A DNA stretch of 64,000 nt from Caballeronia zhejiangensis. Its GTDB lineage: Bacteria; Pseudomonadota; Gammaproteobacteria; Burkholderiales; Burkholderiaceae. A program made the position numbers and the translations under genes. The notes below the pieces were generated by a model, which did no database searches, was not told where the DNA came from, and was given only the letters and a program-made list of their open reading frames with translations. This document shows, one piece after another, positions 27,472-36,331 of this stretch (positions are counted from its first letter, which is position 1; every line of letters starts with the position of its first letter). The DNA lies in the NCBI RefSeq assembly GCF_000698575.1, contig NZ_JFHD01000030.1, positions 1-64,000 on the forward strand, written 5' to 3'.

Positions 27472-27486
27472 GTCGCCGCCGCGCGC

Positions 27487-29574
27487 TCAGAACGCGTAGC
27501 GCACGCCCGCGAAGATGCTGCGGCCTTCGCCCGGATAGAAGATCGCGGTCGACGACGCGGTGCGCGCATCCGCGATCGTGCTGATGTCGCTCACGTAGCG
27601 CTTGTTGGTCAGATTGCGCGCGTCGAGAAACACCGAGAGGCCGTTGCGAAAATCCATCCCCGCCTGCACGCCGATGAGCGTATAGCCCGGCACGCGCAAC
27701 GTGTTGGCGTCGTCGGCCCACGCGCCCGCCGGCACCCAGTCGACGGATGCGGAAATGTGAAAGCCGTTCGGCCGCGCATAGCCGAGCACGGCGCGCAACA
27801 CGTTCACCGGCACGCCCGCGATGCGGTTGTTGCCGTACTGCGGATCGTCCTTGAAGCGGAAATCGCTCAGGTTCCACGAGCCCGACAGCGTGATCCTGTC
27901 GCCCGCGCCCGCGTGCGTGACGTCGCGCCACACATCGACCGATACGCCGGCTTCGATGCCCTGCAGCACCGTCTTGTTCGCATTGAACGTCGATGCCGGT
28001 ATGTCGGGATTCGTCGTGTACTGAAGCAACTGGTCGCGCACGAGCGAGCGATACGCGGTGACGTCCCAGCTCACGCGATCGCGCGTGCCGCGCGTGCCGA
28101 GCTCGAGCGTCCACGCATGCTGCGACGTGAGCGGCGTGAATTGCGTCGTGCTCGAAAAGGTCTGCGTGAGATCGCCGAAATCCGGCACGTCCTGGCTGCG
28201 CGTAATGTCCACATACGCCTGGATGTCGCGATTCGGCTGCCACATCAACCCGAGCTTCGGATTCACGCCGCTGAATGTCTCGCTAGCCGACTTGTAGTTC
28301 GGATCGGCCGCGAGCCCGCCGTGATCGACATACTTGCGCACGTCGCGCAACGCCTTGAAGCCGGCCATCAGCGCGACGGTCGGCAGGAAGAACAGACGGT
28401 CTTCGAAGTACGCCTCGTAGTTGTAGGCGCTTTGCGTCGAATCGAGCGTTTGCGCGCCTTCGTTGCCCGACACGTTCACGTACTGCCGCGCCTGCGTGTT
28501 GCCGCCGAAGAAACGCGCGCCCGCGATGACATCGTTGCGCATCCCGCTCACGTTGAACGTCGCGGTATAGCGCGGCGCGATGCCGTAGGTCCAGCCGTCC
28601 TGATCGATGACCTGGAAGATCGGGTGATACAGACTCTTGTGGATTGCCCATGTGACGATATCGAGCTGCCCGACATCGAGCTTGACGGTCGTCTTGTTGG
28701 CGATGCGCTCGGTGCGCGTATCGCGCGCCTGATCGCCCGCCAGCGCGCTCGCGGATGCCTTCGTCGGATTGTCGAGCGCGTCGGAAAGCGAGAGCGTGCC
28801 GGGAAGCTGCTGATCGACGACATACGCGCCGAGATAGAAGCGCGTCTCCACATCCGGCGAGAATCGATAGCCGATATTCGCGTTGAACTGCTCGTACTGG
28901 CCGCGCTCGTGATCGCGATAACCGTCCGCATGATTCACCGAGAAAGTGCCGATGAAATCCAGCGGACCCATCACGCGCGAAAACTGCGCGCTGCCCCGGA
29001 TCGTGCCGAAGCTGCCGCCTTCGAGCCGCACGATGTTCGGCGCATCGGCGGTGTAGGCGGAAGGCGTGACGAAATCGATCGCGCCGCCCATCATCGACGA
29101 GCCGTACGCGAGGCCGTTGCCGCCCTTGTAGACATCGACGGATTGCAGCGCGAGCGGGTCGATCTGATAGTAGTCGCCGCTGCCATCGGCGAGATTGGTC
29201 GGGATGCCGTCCTGCAGTATCTCCAGCCCGCGCGTGTGATAGCCGCGCGCGAGGCCCGAGCCGCGAATCGAGAGGCGCAACTCCTGGCCGTAGCGGTTCT
29301 GCACGAAAACGCCGGGCACGTTCTTGAGGACGTCGCGCAACGTGAAGGCGTAGGTGTTCTGGTAATCGGCGCTATCGACGAAGCCGACCGAGCCGACCGT
29401 CGCGTCGAGCGTGCGCTTCTGATCGGCGACGTTTTGCGATGTCAGCGAATGTTGCGCCTGTCCTTGAACGATGACGGCGGGAAGCGTCGCGGGTTCGGCC
29501 TGCGCGAATGCGCGGGTCGCGGCGAGCGCGGTGAGGCCCGTCATGAGGGCGCGTTGTCGGGCGAGTCGCTTCAT
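27487..29574 (-). CDS. TonB-dependent outer-membrane receptor
   Basis: 695 residues from ATG 29574, which directly precedes a signal peptide (TGLTALAATRAFAQA). The plug domain spans about residues 50-170 (LRDVLKNVPGVFVQNRYG, IRGSGLARGYHTRGLEILQDG). A long beta-barrel follows and ends in an aromatic residue (FAGVRYAF), the outer-membrane sorting signal. The substrate cannot be told from sequence. The DUF2946 gene 161 bp upstream on the same strand is often found with copper genes, so a metal or metallophore substrate is an inference. Confidence 0.92.
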   Translation of the reverse strand: MKRLARQRALMTGLTALAATRAFAQAEPATLPAVIVQGQAQHSLTSQNVADQKRTLDATVGSVGFVDSADYQNTYAFTLRDVLKNVPGVFVQNRYGQELRLSIRGSGLARGYHTRGLEILQDGIPTNLADGSGDYYQIDPLALQSVDVYKGGNGLAYGSSMMGGAIDFVTPSAYTADAPNIVRLEGGSFGTIRGSAQFSRVMGPLDFIGTFSVNHADGYRDHERGQYEQFNANIGYRFSPDVETRFYLGAYVVDQQLPGTLSLSDALDNPTKASASALAGDQARDTRTERIANKTTVKLDVGQLDIVTWAIHKSLYHPIFQVIDQDGWTYGIAPRYTATFNVSGMRNDVIAGARFFGGNTQARQYVNVSGNEGAQTLDSTQSAYNYEAYFEDRLFFLPTVALMAGFKALRDVRKYVDHGGLAADPNYKSASETFSGVNPKLGLMWQPNRDIQAYVDITRSQDVPDFGDLTQTFSSTTQFTPLTSQHAWTLELGTRGTRDRVSWDVTAYRSLVRDQLLQYTTNPDIPASTFNANKTVLQGIEAGVSVDVWRDVTHAGAGDRITLSGSWNLSDFRFKDDPQYGNNRIAGVPVNVLRAVLGYARPNGFHISASVDWVPAGAWADDANTLRVPGYTLIGVQAGMDFRNGLSVFLDARNLTNKRYVSDISTIADARTASSTAIFYPGEGRSIFAGVRYAF

Positions 29575-29735
29575 GGCAGCGTCCTCGCTTCTGCGTGTGC
29601 GGACGGCACGACGCCGCCCCTTGCTGAAAGTGAGCATGGTTCTTCTTCGAATTCGTGATGAATGAGCGGGGCGCGACGCGATGGACGCGCGGCGCCGTTC
29701 GATGCCGCGAAAGGCATCGATTCGTTAGAACGAAA

Positions 29736-30128
29736 TCAGACGAGAACCGGAGGGGCGCGAGGCTGCGCAGTGGTGAAAGGAGGCGCGGGACGCTCGATGC
29801 GAATCCGCGCGACCGCGACGCTGCGGCGTGCAGGAACGTCGAGCGCTGCGGGGGCGCGTGCAGCGGAGATGGCGGGCGCGTGCGCGAAGAAGTGACAGTA
29901 CCCGCAAGCCTGGTCGTCGAGATGCGCGAGCGTGTCTGTCGAATGCGTCGAATGATGACCGCCCGAACGCTCGACTGTCGACGCATGCGCTGAACAGAGC
30001 TCGGCGGTGAGTTCGTCGGCATGCGCGCTGGCGGCGATCAGTTGCGAGACCATCGGCGCGAACGTGATCAGCAGCATTGCGAGCAATGCCAGCAGTGAAC
30101 CCGTTCGTTGATGGAAGCGACTGCGCAT
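29736..30128 (-). CDS. DUF2946 family protein
   Basis: 130 residues from ATG 30128. A TTG at 30146 is in frame, but the predicted -10 box leaves it only about nine bases of leader. A hydrophobic N-terminal segment (LLALLAMLLITFAPMVSQLIAASAHA) is followed by a His-rich stretch (GGHHSTHSTDTLAHLDD) and the family motif CGYCHFFAH. The Cys and His residues suggest periplasmic metal handling; DUF2946 members frequently sit beside copper or TonB receptor genes. It is probably co-transcribed with the receptor downstream. Confidence 0.8.
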   Translation of the reverse strand: MRSRFHQRTGSLLALLAMLLITFAPMVSQLIAASAHADELTAELCSAHASTVERSGGHHSTHSTDTLAHLDDQACGYCHFFAHAPAISAARAPAALDVPARRSVAVARIRIERPAPPFTTAQPRAPPVLV

Positions 30129-30146
30129 GAGGACGAAGATTTGCAA

Positions 30147-30631
30147 ATCCCGAGTGGCGGGATTATGCCACCCGCTTACTTTGTATTACAAAGCAAAGCG
30201 GACATAAATTTTCGCCATCAGCGCGCGGACATGTTGTCCCCATCAATTGGGGAGCACCCTGTTGAAAACGCGCCTAAAAGTCTGCTAAATGACTGATGCC
30301 CAAGGAAAAGTCATGCGCGCTTCAGGTTGCATCAATGCGTATCGGGCTTTGCATAACTTATCCCCAGCGCACGGGGAAAGGGCTGTGGAAAACCGCTTGG
30401 CGACTCATCTAGTTTCTTGATTTCGCGCTGAAATCCCCGCGCGACGCGCATCGCGCCACTTTTTCGCTCGCGCGCGCGACATCGATGCGATGCCCGACTT
30501 ATCCACAATTTCTGTGGACAGTAGTGTTGAAAAGCCTCGCGTAGACGCGTTAAGTCTTTGATGAATAAAGATTTGTACGACCTGATCGAAGACGGGCGAG
30601 CGCGTGCATCGCGATCGTGCCGCGCGCAGGT
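30147..30631. other. 485-bp noncoding stretch with a DnaA-box-like cluster
   Basis: There is no convincing gene here. Besides the DUF2946 promoter it contains TTATCCACA (30499-30507, a perfect DnaA box) and TTATCCCCA (30358-30366). Further matches are TTGTCCCCA (30234-30242), an inverted TTTTCCACA (30384-30392) and an inverted CTGTCCACA (30513-30521). An A/T-rich patch follows at about 30550-30578. No rep, par or dnaA gene is near. Confidence 0.55.
30162..30193 (-). promoter_or_regulatory. Predicted promoter and palindromic operator of the DUF2946-receptor operon
   Basis: On the minus strand a TTGTAA (-35) and CATAAT (-10, plus-strand 30162-30167) are spaced 18 bp apart. The -35 box lies inside the palindrome CTTTGTA-T-TACAAAG (30179-30193), seven bases per arm. 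This layout suits a repressor. It does not match the Fur consensus closely, and the regulator is unknown. Confidence 0.5.
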
Positions 30632-30874
30632 TCAGATCGAGATTCCGGGACCGCCGTTGCTGCCCAGCAGTTGTTCGACCGAATTCGCGTCCGTGTAGTC
30701 CTGCTCGGGCAGGCCGTCGAACACGGTGATGACGTCGTTGGATACGCCAGCCTCGCGCGCCGCATCGACGATCGCGTCCTTGTTGGCGGGGTACTTCACG
30801 AGACGTAATACCTGGGCGATCTCGTTGTCGATCGGCTCGTCGTTCAAGGCGTGTTTTGCGTGCGTGTCGGTCAT
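30632..30874 (-). CDS. DUF2795 family protein
   Basis: 80 residues. The core (IAQVLRLVKYPANKDAIVDAAREAGVSNDVITVFDGLPEQDYTDANSV) is the DUF2795 helical domain, a small fold widespread in actinobacteria and Burkholderia with no established function. The predicted protein is acidic and cytoplasmic. It is transcribed toward the noncoding DnaA-box region, 39 bp after the next gene upstream, with which it may share a promoter. Confidence 0.8.
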   Translation of the reverse strand: MTDTHAKHALNDEPIDNEIAQVLRLVKYPANKDAIVDAAREAGVSNDVITVFDGLPEQDYTDANSVEQLLGSNGGPGISI

Positions 30875-30913
30875 TCCGAGGTCCGGTGTCGAGTCAGTGA
30901 ATGAGGAGGCGCG

Positions 30914-31180
30914 TCAGGTCTGGACCTGAATCGTCTGGCTCGCCATGCCGTGACTCGGCGTGCGCGATTTCGGCAGCGGCACATGACGCCAGCGCGCGTG
31001 ATTGAGATCCTGCGCCGCGACTTCGGGCGCGGGCGGCGATACGGGCGCGGCGTTCACGCGCAGCGCGGCGCGCGTCGCGGCAATGGCGGCGGTGGATTCG
31101 TCGGTCGAACTCGTGTGCAGCGGCGCGGCATAGCACGAGACGGAAACCAGAGCCATCGACAACAACGTTGAGGTCTTCAT
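30914..31180 (-). CDS. Small secreted hypothetical protein
   Basis: 88 residues. MKTSTLLSMALVSVSCYAAP is a Sec signal with likely cleavage after CYA. GAGGAGG eight bases upstream fixes ATG 31180. The mature part is Ala/Pro-rich with a basic WRHVPLPKSR stretch. It matches no family I know. It lies upstream of the DUF2795 gene on the same strand. Confidence 0.65.
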   Translation of the reverse strand: MKTSTLLSMALVSVSCYAAPLHTSSTDESTAAIAATRAALRVNAAPVSPPAPEVAAQDLNHARWRHVPLPKSRTPSHGMASQTIQVQT

Positions 31181-31408
31181 CGGGCAACCCCTCCTCACGT
31201 AGGCAGCAGAAAAGACCAAGCAAAGCCTATGCCGATGGATATTTCCGCCACCCGCCGTGCGCTCGGACCATGACAGCGCCGCGCACACGGGCGCGACGAG
31301 TGGGCGTCGCGCAGACATACTTCGAGTGAATTGTGAAGTCGATCCGACCCGCGCGAAACGCGCGCACGCGAAGCGTGACGCGCCGCGAAATTGCACGGCT
31401 GCGCAGTT

Positions 31409-33145
31409 TCAGCGCGACGTCGGGTTCAGACGGAAGTATGCGTCCAGAAGTGAGGTTTTGTACACGACGCCGAGCAGCAACGGCTGCGTCTTTTTTTCGA
31501 TGACCGGCAGGCGTTCGCCCTGGAACGCGAGGAAGTGCTGCAGTGCTTCGCCGAGCGACATGTCGGGCGTGAGCACGTCGAATTCCGGCTGAAGATAATC
31601 CGCGGCGGTTTTGGATGCGCAGGTCTTGTCGTCGAGCAGATCCGACGTGATGTTCTTCAGCGCCACCACGCCCTGAAAGCGCCCGGCGTCATCGACGACG
31701 TACAGATACTTCACCGGATATTCGAGGAACACGCGCGTCATGTCCTTGATGTTCGCGGACAGCGGCACGACGGTATCGGCGGGCTTGACGAGCTCGCGCA
31801 TCTGCGTCGCGGCGAGACGCAGGCGCTCTTTCTCTTCACGCGTGCGCCGCAGCGTGACTTCGTACATCGACGTCTGCTCGGACGTGCGCGCGATGAAGTA
31901 CGCGATCACGCACGAAACCATTAGCGGCAGCATGACCTGATACGACAGCGTCATCTCGAAGATCATCAGGATGGCCATGAGCGGCGCGTGCGTGGCCGCG
32001 GCGAGAAACGCGCCCATGCCGACCATCGCGTAGGCGAAGGGCGCGGACGTGGAGTTCGGCCAGATCGAATGCACGCCGATGCCGTAAAGACAGCCGAGCA
32101 CCGCGCCGACGAAGAGCGTCGGCGTGAAGATGCCGCCGACCGCGCCCGAACCGGCGGTGGCCGCCGTCGCGATGATCTTGAAGACGAGCACGGTGAGCAG
32201 CGCGGTCCAGGTCCACGGTTCGTGCAGCAGCGAGTTCACGACTTCGTAACCGTTGCCCCAGACTTCGGGCCACCAGATCGATATCACGCCGACGATCAGC
32301 CCGCCCAGCGCGAGGCGCACGGGCAAGGGCAGGGGCAAGGTCGAGAAGCGTTTTTTCGATTCGGCGAGCAGCCGCAGGAAGTGCGGCGCGAGCGTGCCGC
32401 AGAGCAGTCCGAGCACGACGAAGAGCAGCACTTCGATGCCGGTGACGGTCGGGAACACCGGCATCTCGTACGGCGGCCTGTAGCCGGCGAACTCGCGCAT
32501 CGTGATGTTGGCGACGACCGACGAGACGACGATCGGGCCGAAGCTTTCCATCGCCATCGAGCCGAGCACGAGTTCGGTGACGAAGAACGCGCCGGCGATA
32601 GGCGCGTTGTACGCCGACGTGATTCCGGCCGCCGCGCCGCACGCGACGAGCAGACGCAGGCGCGGCGGATCGAAGTGCACCCAGCGCCCGATCAGCGACG
32701 ACACCAGGGCGGCGAGTTGCACCATCGACCCTTCGCGACCGATCGAGCCGCCGCTCGAAATCGTGATGAGCGACGACAAACTGCGCCATACGCTTTGCCA
32801 GACGGGCACGACGCCATCGCCGATGGTGACGGCTTCCATGTAGTCCGTGCTCGCATTCTTGCTCGCGCGCTTGCGGGCGATCAGCAGGCAGACGCCCGCG
32901 ATGAGACCGCCCACGGCGGGCAACAGCACGCGCACGGGCCAGGGCAGGCTTTGCGCGAGCGCGACGAGACCTTCCGAATGATTGCCGAGGAGCCGCTGAA
33001 GGATCTCAATGCCTTCGCGAAAGACGGAGGTGGCGAAAGCACCGGCCACGCCGACGACCACCGCCCAGACGAGCATCGTATGCGAGTCCGACAGACGGAA
33101 AAGCCGTTGGGCGCGTGTACGGAGCTTGAGCAGAAAGGAGAGCAC
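31409..33145 (-). CDS. clcA: CLC-family chloride channel/transporter with CBS domains
   Basis: 578 residues from GTG 33145. The membrane core has the CLC selectivity motifs GSGGSIGREGSMVQ (about residue 130) and GSGAVGGIFTPTLF (about residue 345). Both should contact chloride. The C-terminal 130 residues hold a pair of CBS domains (VVPLSANIKDMTRVFLEYP and LTPDMSLGEALQHFLAFQ), which in relatives bind adenine nucleotides. It acts in the inner membrane. The gene is isolated between a small secreted protein and an aldo/keto reductase, all on the minus strand. Confidence 0.92.
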   Translation of the reverse strand: MLSFLLKLRTRAQRLFRLSDSHTMLVWAVVVGVAGAFATSVFREGIEILQRLLGNHSEGLVALAQSLPWPVRVLLPAVGGLIAGVCLLIARKRASKNASTDYMEAVTIGDGVVPVWQSVWRSLSSLITISSGGSIGREGSMVQLAALVSSLIGRWVHFDPPRLRLLVACGAAAGITSAYNAPIAGAFFVTELVLGSMAMESFGPIVVSSVVANITMREFAGYRPPYEMPVFPTVTGIEVLLFVVLGLLCGTLAPHFLRLLAESKKRFSTLPLPLPVRLALGGLIVGVISIWWPEVWGNGYEVVNSLLHEPWTWTALLTVLVFKIIATAATAGSGAVGGIFTPTLFVGAVLGCLYGIGVHSIWPNSTSAPFAYAMVGMGAFLAAATHAPLMAILMIFEMTLSYQVMLPLMVSCVIAYFIARTSEQTSMYEVTLRRTREEKERLRLAATQMRELVKPADTVVPLSANIKDMTRVFLEYPVKYLYVVDDAGRFQGVVALKNITSDLLDDKTCASKTAADYLQPEFDVLTPDMSLGEALQHFLAFQGERLPVIEKKTQPLLLGVVYKTSLLDAYFRLNPTSR

Positions 33146-33249
33146 TTTTGCGAAATCGTGGAATGCTTAGAAGCAAATGGAATAAGGGACTCGCAAGGAT
33201 AGCATTGCAGGGCGGCGCTGCGGACGTCGAAACGCGTTCGTCAGGGTCG

Positions 33250-33281
33250 AAAAAAAGCCCGGCACACGCCTGGCCGGGCTT
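33250..33281 (-). terminator. Intrinsic terminator of the aldo/keto reductase gene
   Basis: AAGCCCGGC, a nine-base loop, GCCGGGCTT, with an A-run on the plus strand that becomes the T-run for minus-strand transcription. It lies 19 bp after the stop codon. Confidence 0.9.
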
Positions 33282-33299
33282 CGTCGGAGCAATCGCGCG

Positions 33300-34103
33300 T
33301 CACCACTTCGGCGCGAACGGCGGATTCGCATTGCGCTTGCCTTCGTCGAGCGCATCGATTTTCGCGATGTCGTCGGCGTCGAGCTTCAGTTTCTGCGCGT
33401 CCCAGTTGGCTTTCTGATGCTCCGGATTCGTCGATGCCGACAGCACCACGATATCGCGCGAAAGCAGCCACGCGAACGTCACCTGCGCGGGCGTCGCGCC
33501 ATGCTTCCCGGCGATCGCCTTGAGCGTCGCGTCCGTATGCGCGCGCCCTTCGCCGAGCGGCATGTACGCGGTCACTTTCACGCCGAGCTTTTGCGTCGCA
33601 TCGACGAGCGCGCGGTTCGCGAGAAACGGGCTCACTTCAATCTGGTTGGTGACGATCGCGTCGCCGCCCGGCGCCTTCAGCGCTTCTTCGAGCAACGGCG
33701 CGGTGAAATTCGACACGCCGTAATGGCGAATCAGCCCGAGCTTCTGCGCTTCCTGCATCGCCGCGAGCGTTTCGGCGATCGGCACCGCGCCGTCGGGCGA
33801 CGGCCAGTGCACGAGCGCGAGATCGATCGTGCCGATGTCGAGCTTCGCGTGACTGTCCGTGAGGCTCGCGACGAGCGCGTCGTGCGAGAGCCGTTCCCAC
33901 CAGACTTTCGTCGTTACCCAGATAGCGTCGCGCGCCACGCCCGATTCGCGCACGCCCTGACCGACGGCCGCTTCGTTGTTGTAGTACTGCGCGGTGTCGA
34001 TATGGCGATAACCAAGCTGCAATGCGCTCTTCACCGCGTTCGTGGTCTTCGCGGCATCGACGCGAAACGTGCCGAGACCGAATGAAGGAATCGTTTCTAC
34101 CAT
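33300..34103 (-). CDS. dkgB: Aldo/keto reductase (DkgB-like)
   Basis: 267 residues from ATG 34103 (CCAGGAG ahead). AKR signatures are present: GYRHIDTAQYYNNEAAVGQG with catalytic Asp and Tyr, TKVWWERL with the catalytic Lys, LVHWPSP with the His, and GVSNFTAPLLEEAL. It is closest to 2,5-diketo-D-gluconate/methylglyoxal reductases, using NADPH. The physiological substrate is uncertain. A GST gene follows upstream in the same direction, 26 bp away, suggesting a small carbonyl-detoxification unit. Confidence 0.85.
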   Translation of the reverse strand: MVETIPSFGLGTFRVDAAKTTNAVKSALQLGYRHIDTAQYYNNEAAVGQGVRESGVARDAIWVTTKVWWERLSHDALVASLTDSHAKLDIGTIDLALVHWPSPDGAVPIAETLAAMQEAQKLGLIRHYGVSNFTAPLLEEALKAPGGDAIVTNQIEVSPFLANRALVDATQKLGVKVTAYMPLGEGRAHTDATLKAIAGKHGATPAQVTFAWLLSRDIVVLSASTNPEHQKANWDAQKLKLDADDIAKIDALDEGKRNANPPFAPKW

Positions 34104-34129
34104 GCTGGCTCCTGGTGAGTGTCGAGGTT

Positions 34130-34864
34130 TCAAGCGTCCTGATCGAGTTCGGGATAGTGCCTGAAAATGCCCGATTCGTTGAACGGGATGCGCCGTTCCG
34201 AATCGACGTAAGCCGCGATGTTCGGCCGTTGCAGCACCGCATCATGAATCGCGGCCACGCGCGGATACTGCGCGCCGAACTCCTTCATCGCGCGCGGAAA
34301 GGCGTAATGCAGGCCATCGACGATCTGGAAGATGGACAGATCCACGTAAGTCGCCGTATCGCCGATCATCTGCGTATCGCCGTGCGGGTTCTGCGCAAGC
34401 ACGCGCTCGAAGTACTTCATGAACTTCGGCACGCGCTTGTCCAGAAAATTCTGCGTGCGGATTTTCGCCGCGTCCTTTTGATCTTCGTAATAGAGATCGG
34501 TCGCGAGCGGATGATGCGTGTCGTGCACTTCGGCGACGAAATCCGCGATCGTCAGTTGCAGGCCGTGCGCGACGTAGCGCAGGCCCTCGTCCTTCGGCGC
34601 GAGGTTCAGCTTCGGCCCGAGATAAAGAAGAATGTTCGCGACGTGCGGGACCATCAGCTCGCCGTCCCTGAGAAACGGCGGCGCAAACGGAATATGCGGC
34701 TCAGTCTTGCTGTTCAGGACTTTCATCATCGCGTCCATGCCGTAGCCGCTGTTCTTCGATTCGCGCGCGACGTCGATATATTCGGCGCCCGCATCTTCGA
34801 GCGCGAGCCGGACGAATTCGCCTCGGCCCTGCAATCCGTCCCAATAGTAGAGTTCGTAAGCCAT
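34130..34864 (-). CDS. Glutathione S-transferase family protein
   Basis: 244 residues from ATG 34864 (GAGGAG nine bases ahead). The N-terminal thioredoxin-like domain starts MAYELYYWDGLQGRGEFVRLALEDAG, with Tyr7 as a possible catalytic residue of the alpha/mu/pi-like type. The glutathione site VPHVANILLYLG follows (about 78-90). The all-helical C-terminal domain is complete. It is transcribed with the aldo/keto reductase. The substrate is unknown. Confidence 0.87.
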   Translation of the reverse strand: MAYELYYWDGLQGRGEFVRLALEDAGAEYIDVARESKNSGYGMDAMMKVLNSKTEPHIPFAPPFLRDGELMVPHVANILLYLGPKLNLAPKDEGLRYVAHGLQLTIADFVAEVHDTHHPLATDLYYEDQKDAAKIRTQNFLDKRVPKFMKYFERVLAQNPHGDTQMIGDTATYVDLSIFQIVDGLHYAFPRAMKEFGAQYPRVAAIHDAVLQRPNIAAYVDSERRIPFNESGIFRHYPELDQDA

Positions 34865-35055
34865 GAGAAAGGGCTCCTCGTCGGGGCATGCCGCATCGGC
34901 GGCGAAGCGTGAGTGTGCGCGTTTTTGACGTTCGGCGGGAAACGCGCGAACGAAGAGGCGGACGAGCAACACGCGTTCCCGTCGCGCGGCGATGCCATGA
35001 CTCGTCGTGAATCGTGCAAAATCGATGTTTTGCGTTTTCGAGTAGCGGAGAAGAG

Positions 35056-36297
35056 ATGAACAAGCAAGGCTTCACCACAGGCATCGTTCACGGCGACAGA
35101 AACGCGGGCGGCGAGCACGGCGGCGTGCGCCAGCCGATCCACACATCGGTTCAGTACGGATTCGAGCGCGTGGAAGATCTGATCGGCGTCTTCCAGGGCA
35201 CGAAGAAAGGCGGTTTCAACTACGCGCGTCAGGGCACGCCGACCACCGCCGCGCTCGAACGCAAGATCACGAGCCTCGAAGACGGCATCGGCTCGATCTG
35301 CTTCAGCACCGGCATGGCGGGAATCACCGCCATTTTCCTGACCTTGCTGCGCGCGGGCGATCATCTCGTATCGAGCCGCTACGTCTTCGGCAACACCAAC
35401 AGCCTGTTCGGCACGCTGCGCACGCTCGGCATCGAAGTGACGATGGTCGATGCAACTTCCGCCGAGAACGTCGCGAACGCGATCAAGCCGAATACGCGCA
35501 TGGTGTTCGTCGAGACCATCGCGAACCCCGGCACGCAGATTCCCGATCTCGAAGGCATCGGCGCGTTGTGCCGCGAGCGCGGCCTCGCGTATGTCGTCGA
35601 CAACACGATCACGTCGCCGGCGCTGTTCCGGCCCAAGGCGGTCGGCGCGAGCCTCGTCGTCAATTCGCTGACGAAGACCATCGCGGGTCATGGCGCGGCG
35701 CTCGGCGGTGCGGTGACGGACACGGGTCTCTTCGACTGGAGCGCCTATCCGAACATCGCCGATGATTACCGCAAGTCGCCGTCCAAAGAGCAGGGCTTGC
35801 TGCAAGTCCGCAAGAAAGGGCTGCGCGACATGGGCGCGTCGCTGTCGTCGGAGCAGGCGCATTCCATCGCGATGGGCGCGGAAACGCTCGCCCTGCGCGT
35901 CGCGAAGTGCAGCGAGAACGCGCTCGCGCTCGCCCAGTATCTGGAGAAGCACGAGGCCATCGGGCGCGTGTTTTATCCGGGATTGAAGAGTCATCCGCAA
36001 TACGAGATCGCTCAGGCGCTGTTCAAGGGTGCGTCGTGGCTGCTGTCGTTCGAGTTGCGCCGCGCAGACCGCATGATCGATGTCGTCAACGCGCTGCAGT
36101 TGCCGGTCAAGGCGACGGGCCTCGGCGACACGCGCACGCTCATCATTCCCGTTGCGCCGACGATCTTCTTCGAAGCCGGCCCCGAAGTGCGCAAGTCGAT
36201 GGGCATTTCCGACGGCATGCTGCGGCTTTCGGCGGGCATCGAAGATATCGACGATCTGATCGCCGATTTCGAGCAAGCGCTCGAGCTCGCGGCATGA
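35056..36297 (+). CDS. Cystathionine gamma-synthase family PLP enzyme
   Basis: 413 residues from ATG 35056 (AGCGGAGAAGAG ahead). The PLP lysine is in NSLTKTIAGHGAALGG, with VDNTITSPALF upstream and the substrate-binding SAGIEDIDDLI near the C-terminus. The overall class is O-acetyl/O-succinylhomoserine sulfhydrylase or cystathionine gamma-synthase. Fragments like YARQGTPTTAALE and the long insertion around DYRKSPSKEQG match a Burkholderia subgroup usually annotated only by family. It converges with the sulfite dehydrogenase operon, so a link to sulfur assimilation is plausible but unproven. Confidence 0.85.
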   Translation: MNKQGFTTGIVHGDRNAGGEHGGVRQPIHTSVQYGFERVEDLIGVFQGTKKGGFNYARQGTPTTAALERKITSLEDGIGSICFSTGMAGITAIFLTLLRAGDHLVSSRYVFGNTNSLFGTLRTLGIEVTMVDATSAENVANAIKPNTRMVFVETIANPGTQIPDLEGIGALCRERGLAYVVDNTITSPALFRPKAVGASLVVNSLTKTIAGHGAALGGAVTDTGLFDWSAYPNIADDYRKSPSKEQGLLQVRKKGLRDMGASLSSEQAHSIAMGAETLALRVAKCSENALALAQYLEKHEAIGRVFYPGLKSHPQYEIAQALFKGASWLLSFELRRADRMIDVVNALQLPVKATGLGDTRTLIIPVAPTIFFEAGPEVRKSMGISDGMLRLSAGIEDIDDLIADFEQALELAA

Positions 36298-36304
36298 CCT
36301 TGAT

Positions 36305-36331
36305 GCGCGCCTCGCGCACTACGAGGCGCGC
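36305..36331. terminator. GC-rich hairpin between convergent genes
   Basis: GCGCGCCTCG, a seven-base loop, CGAGGCGCGC: a perfect 10-bp stem that overlaps the soeC stop codon and lies 7 bp past the PLP-enzyme stop. There is no T-run. Confidence 0.4.
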
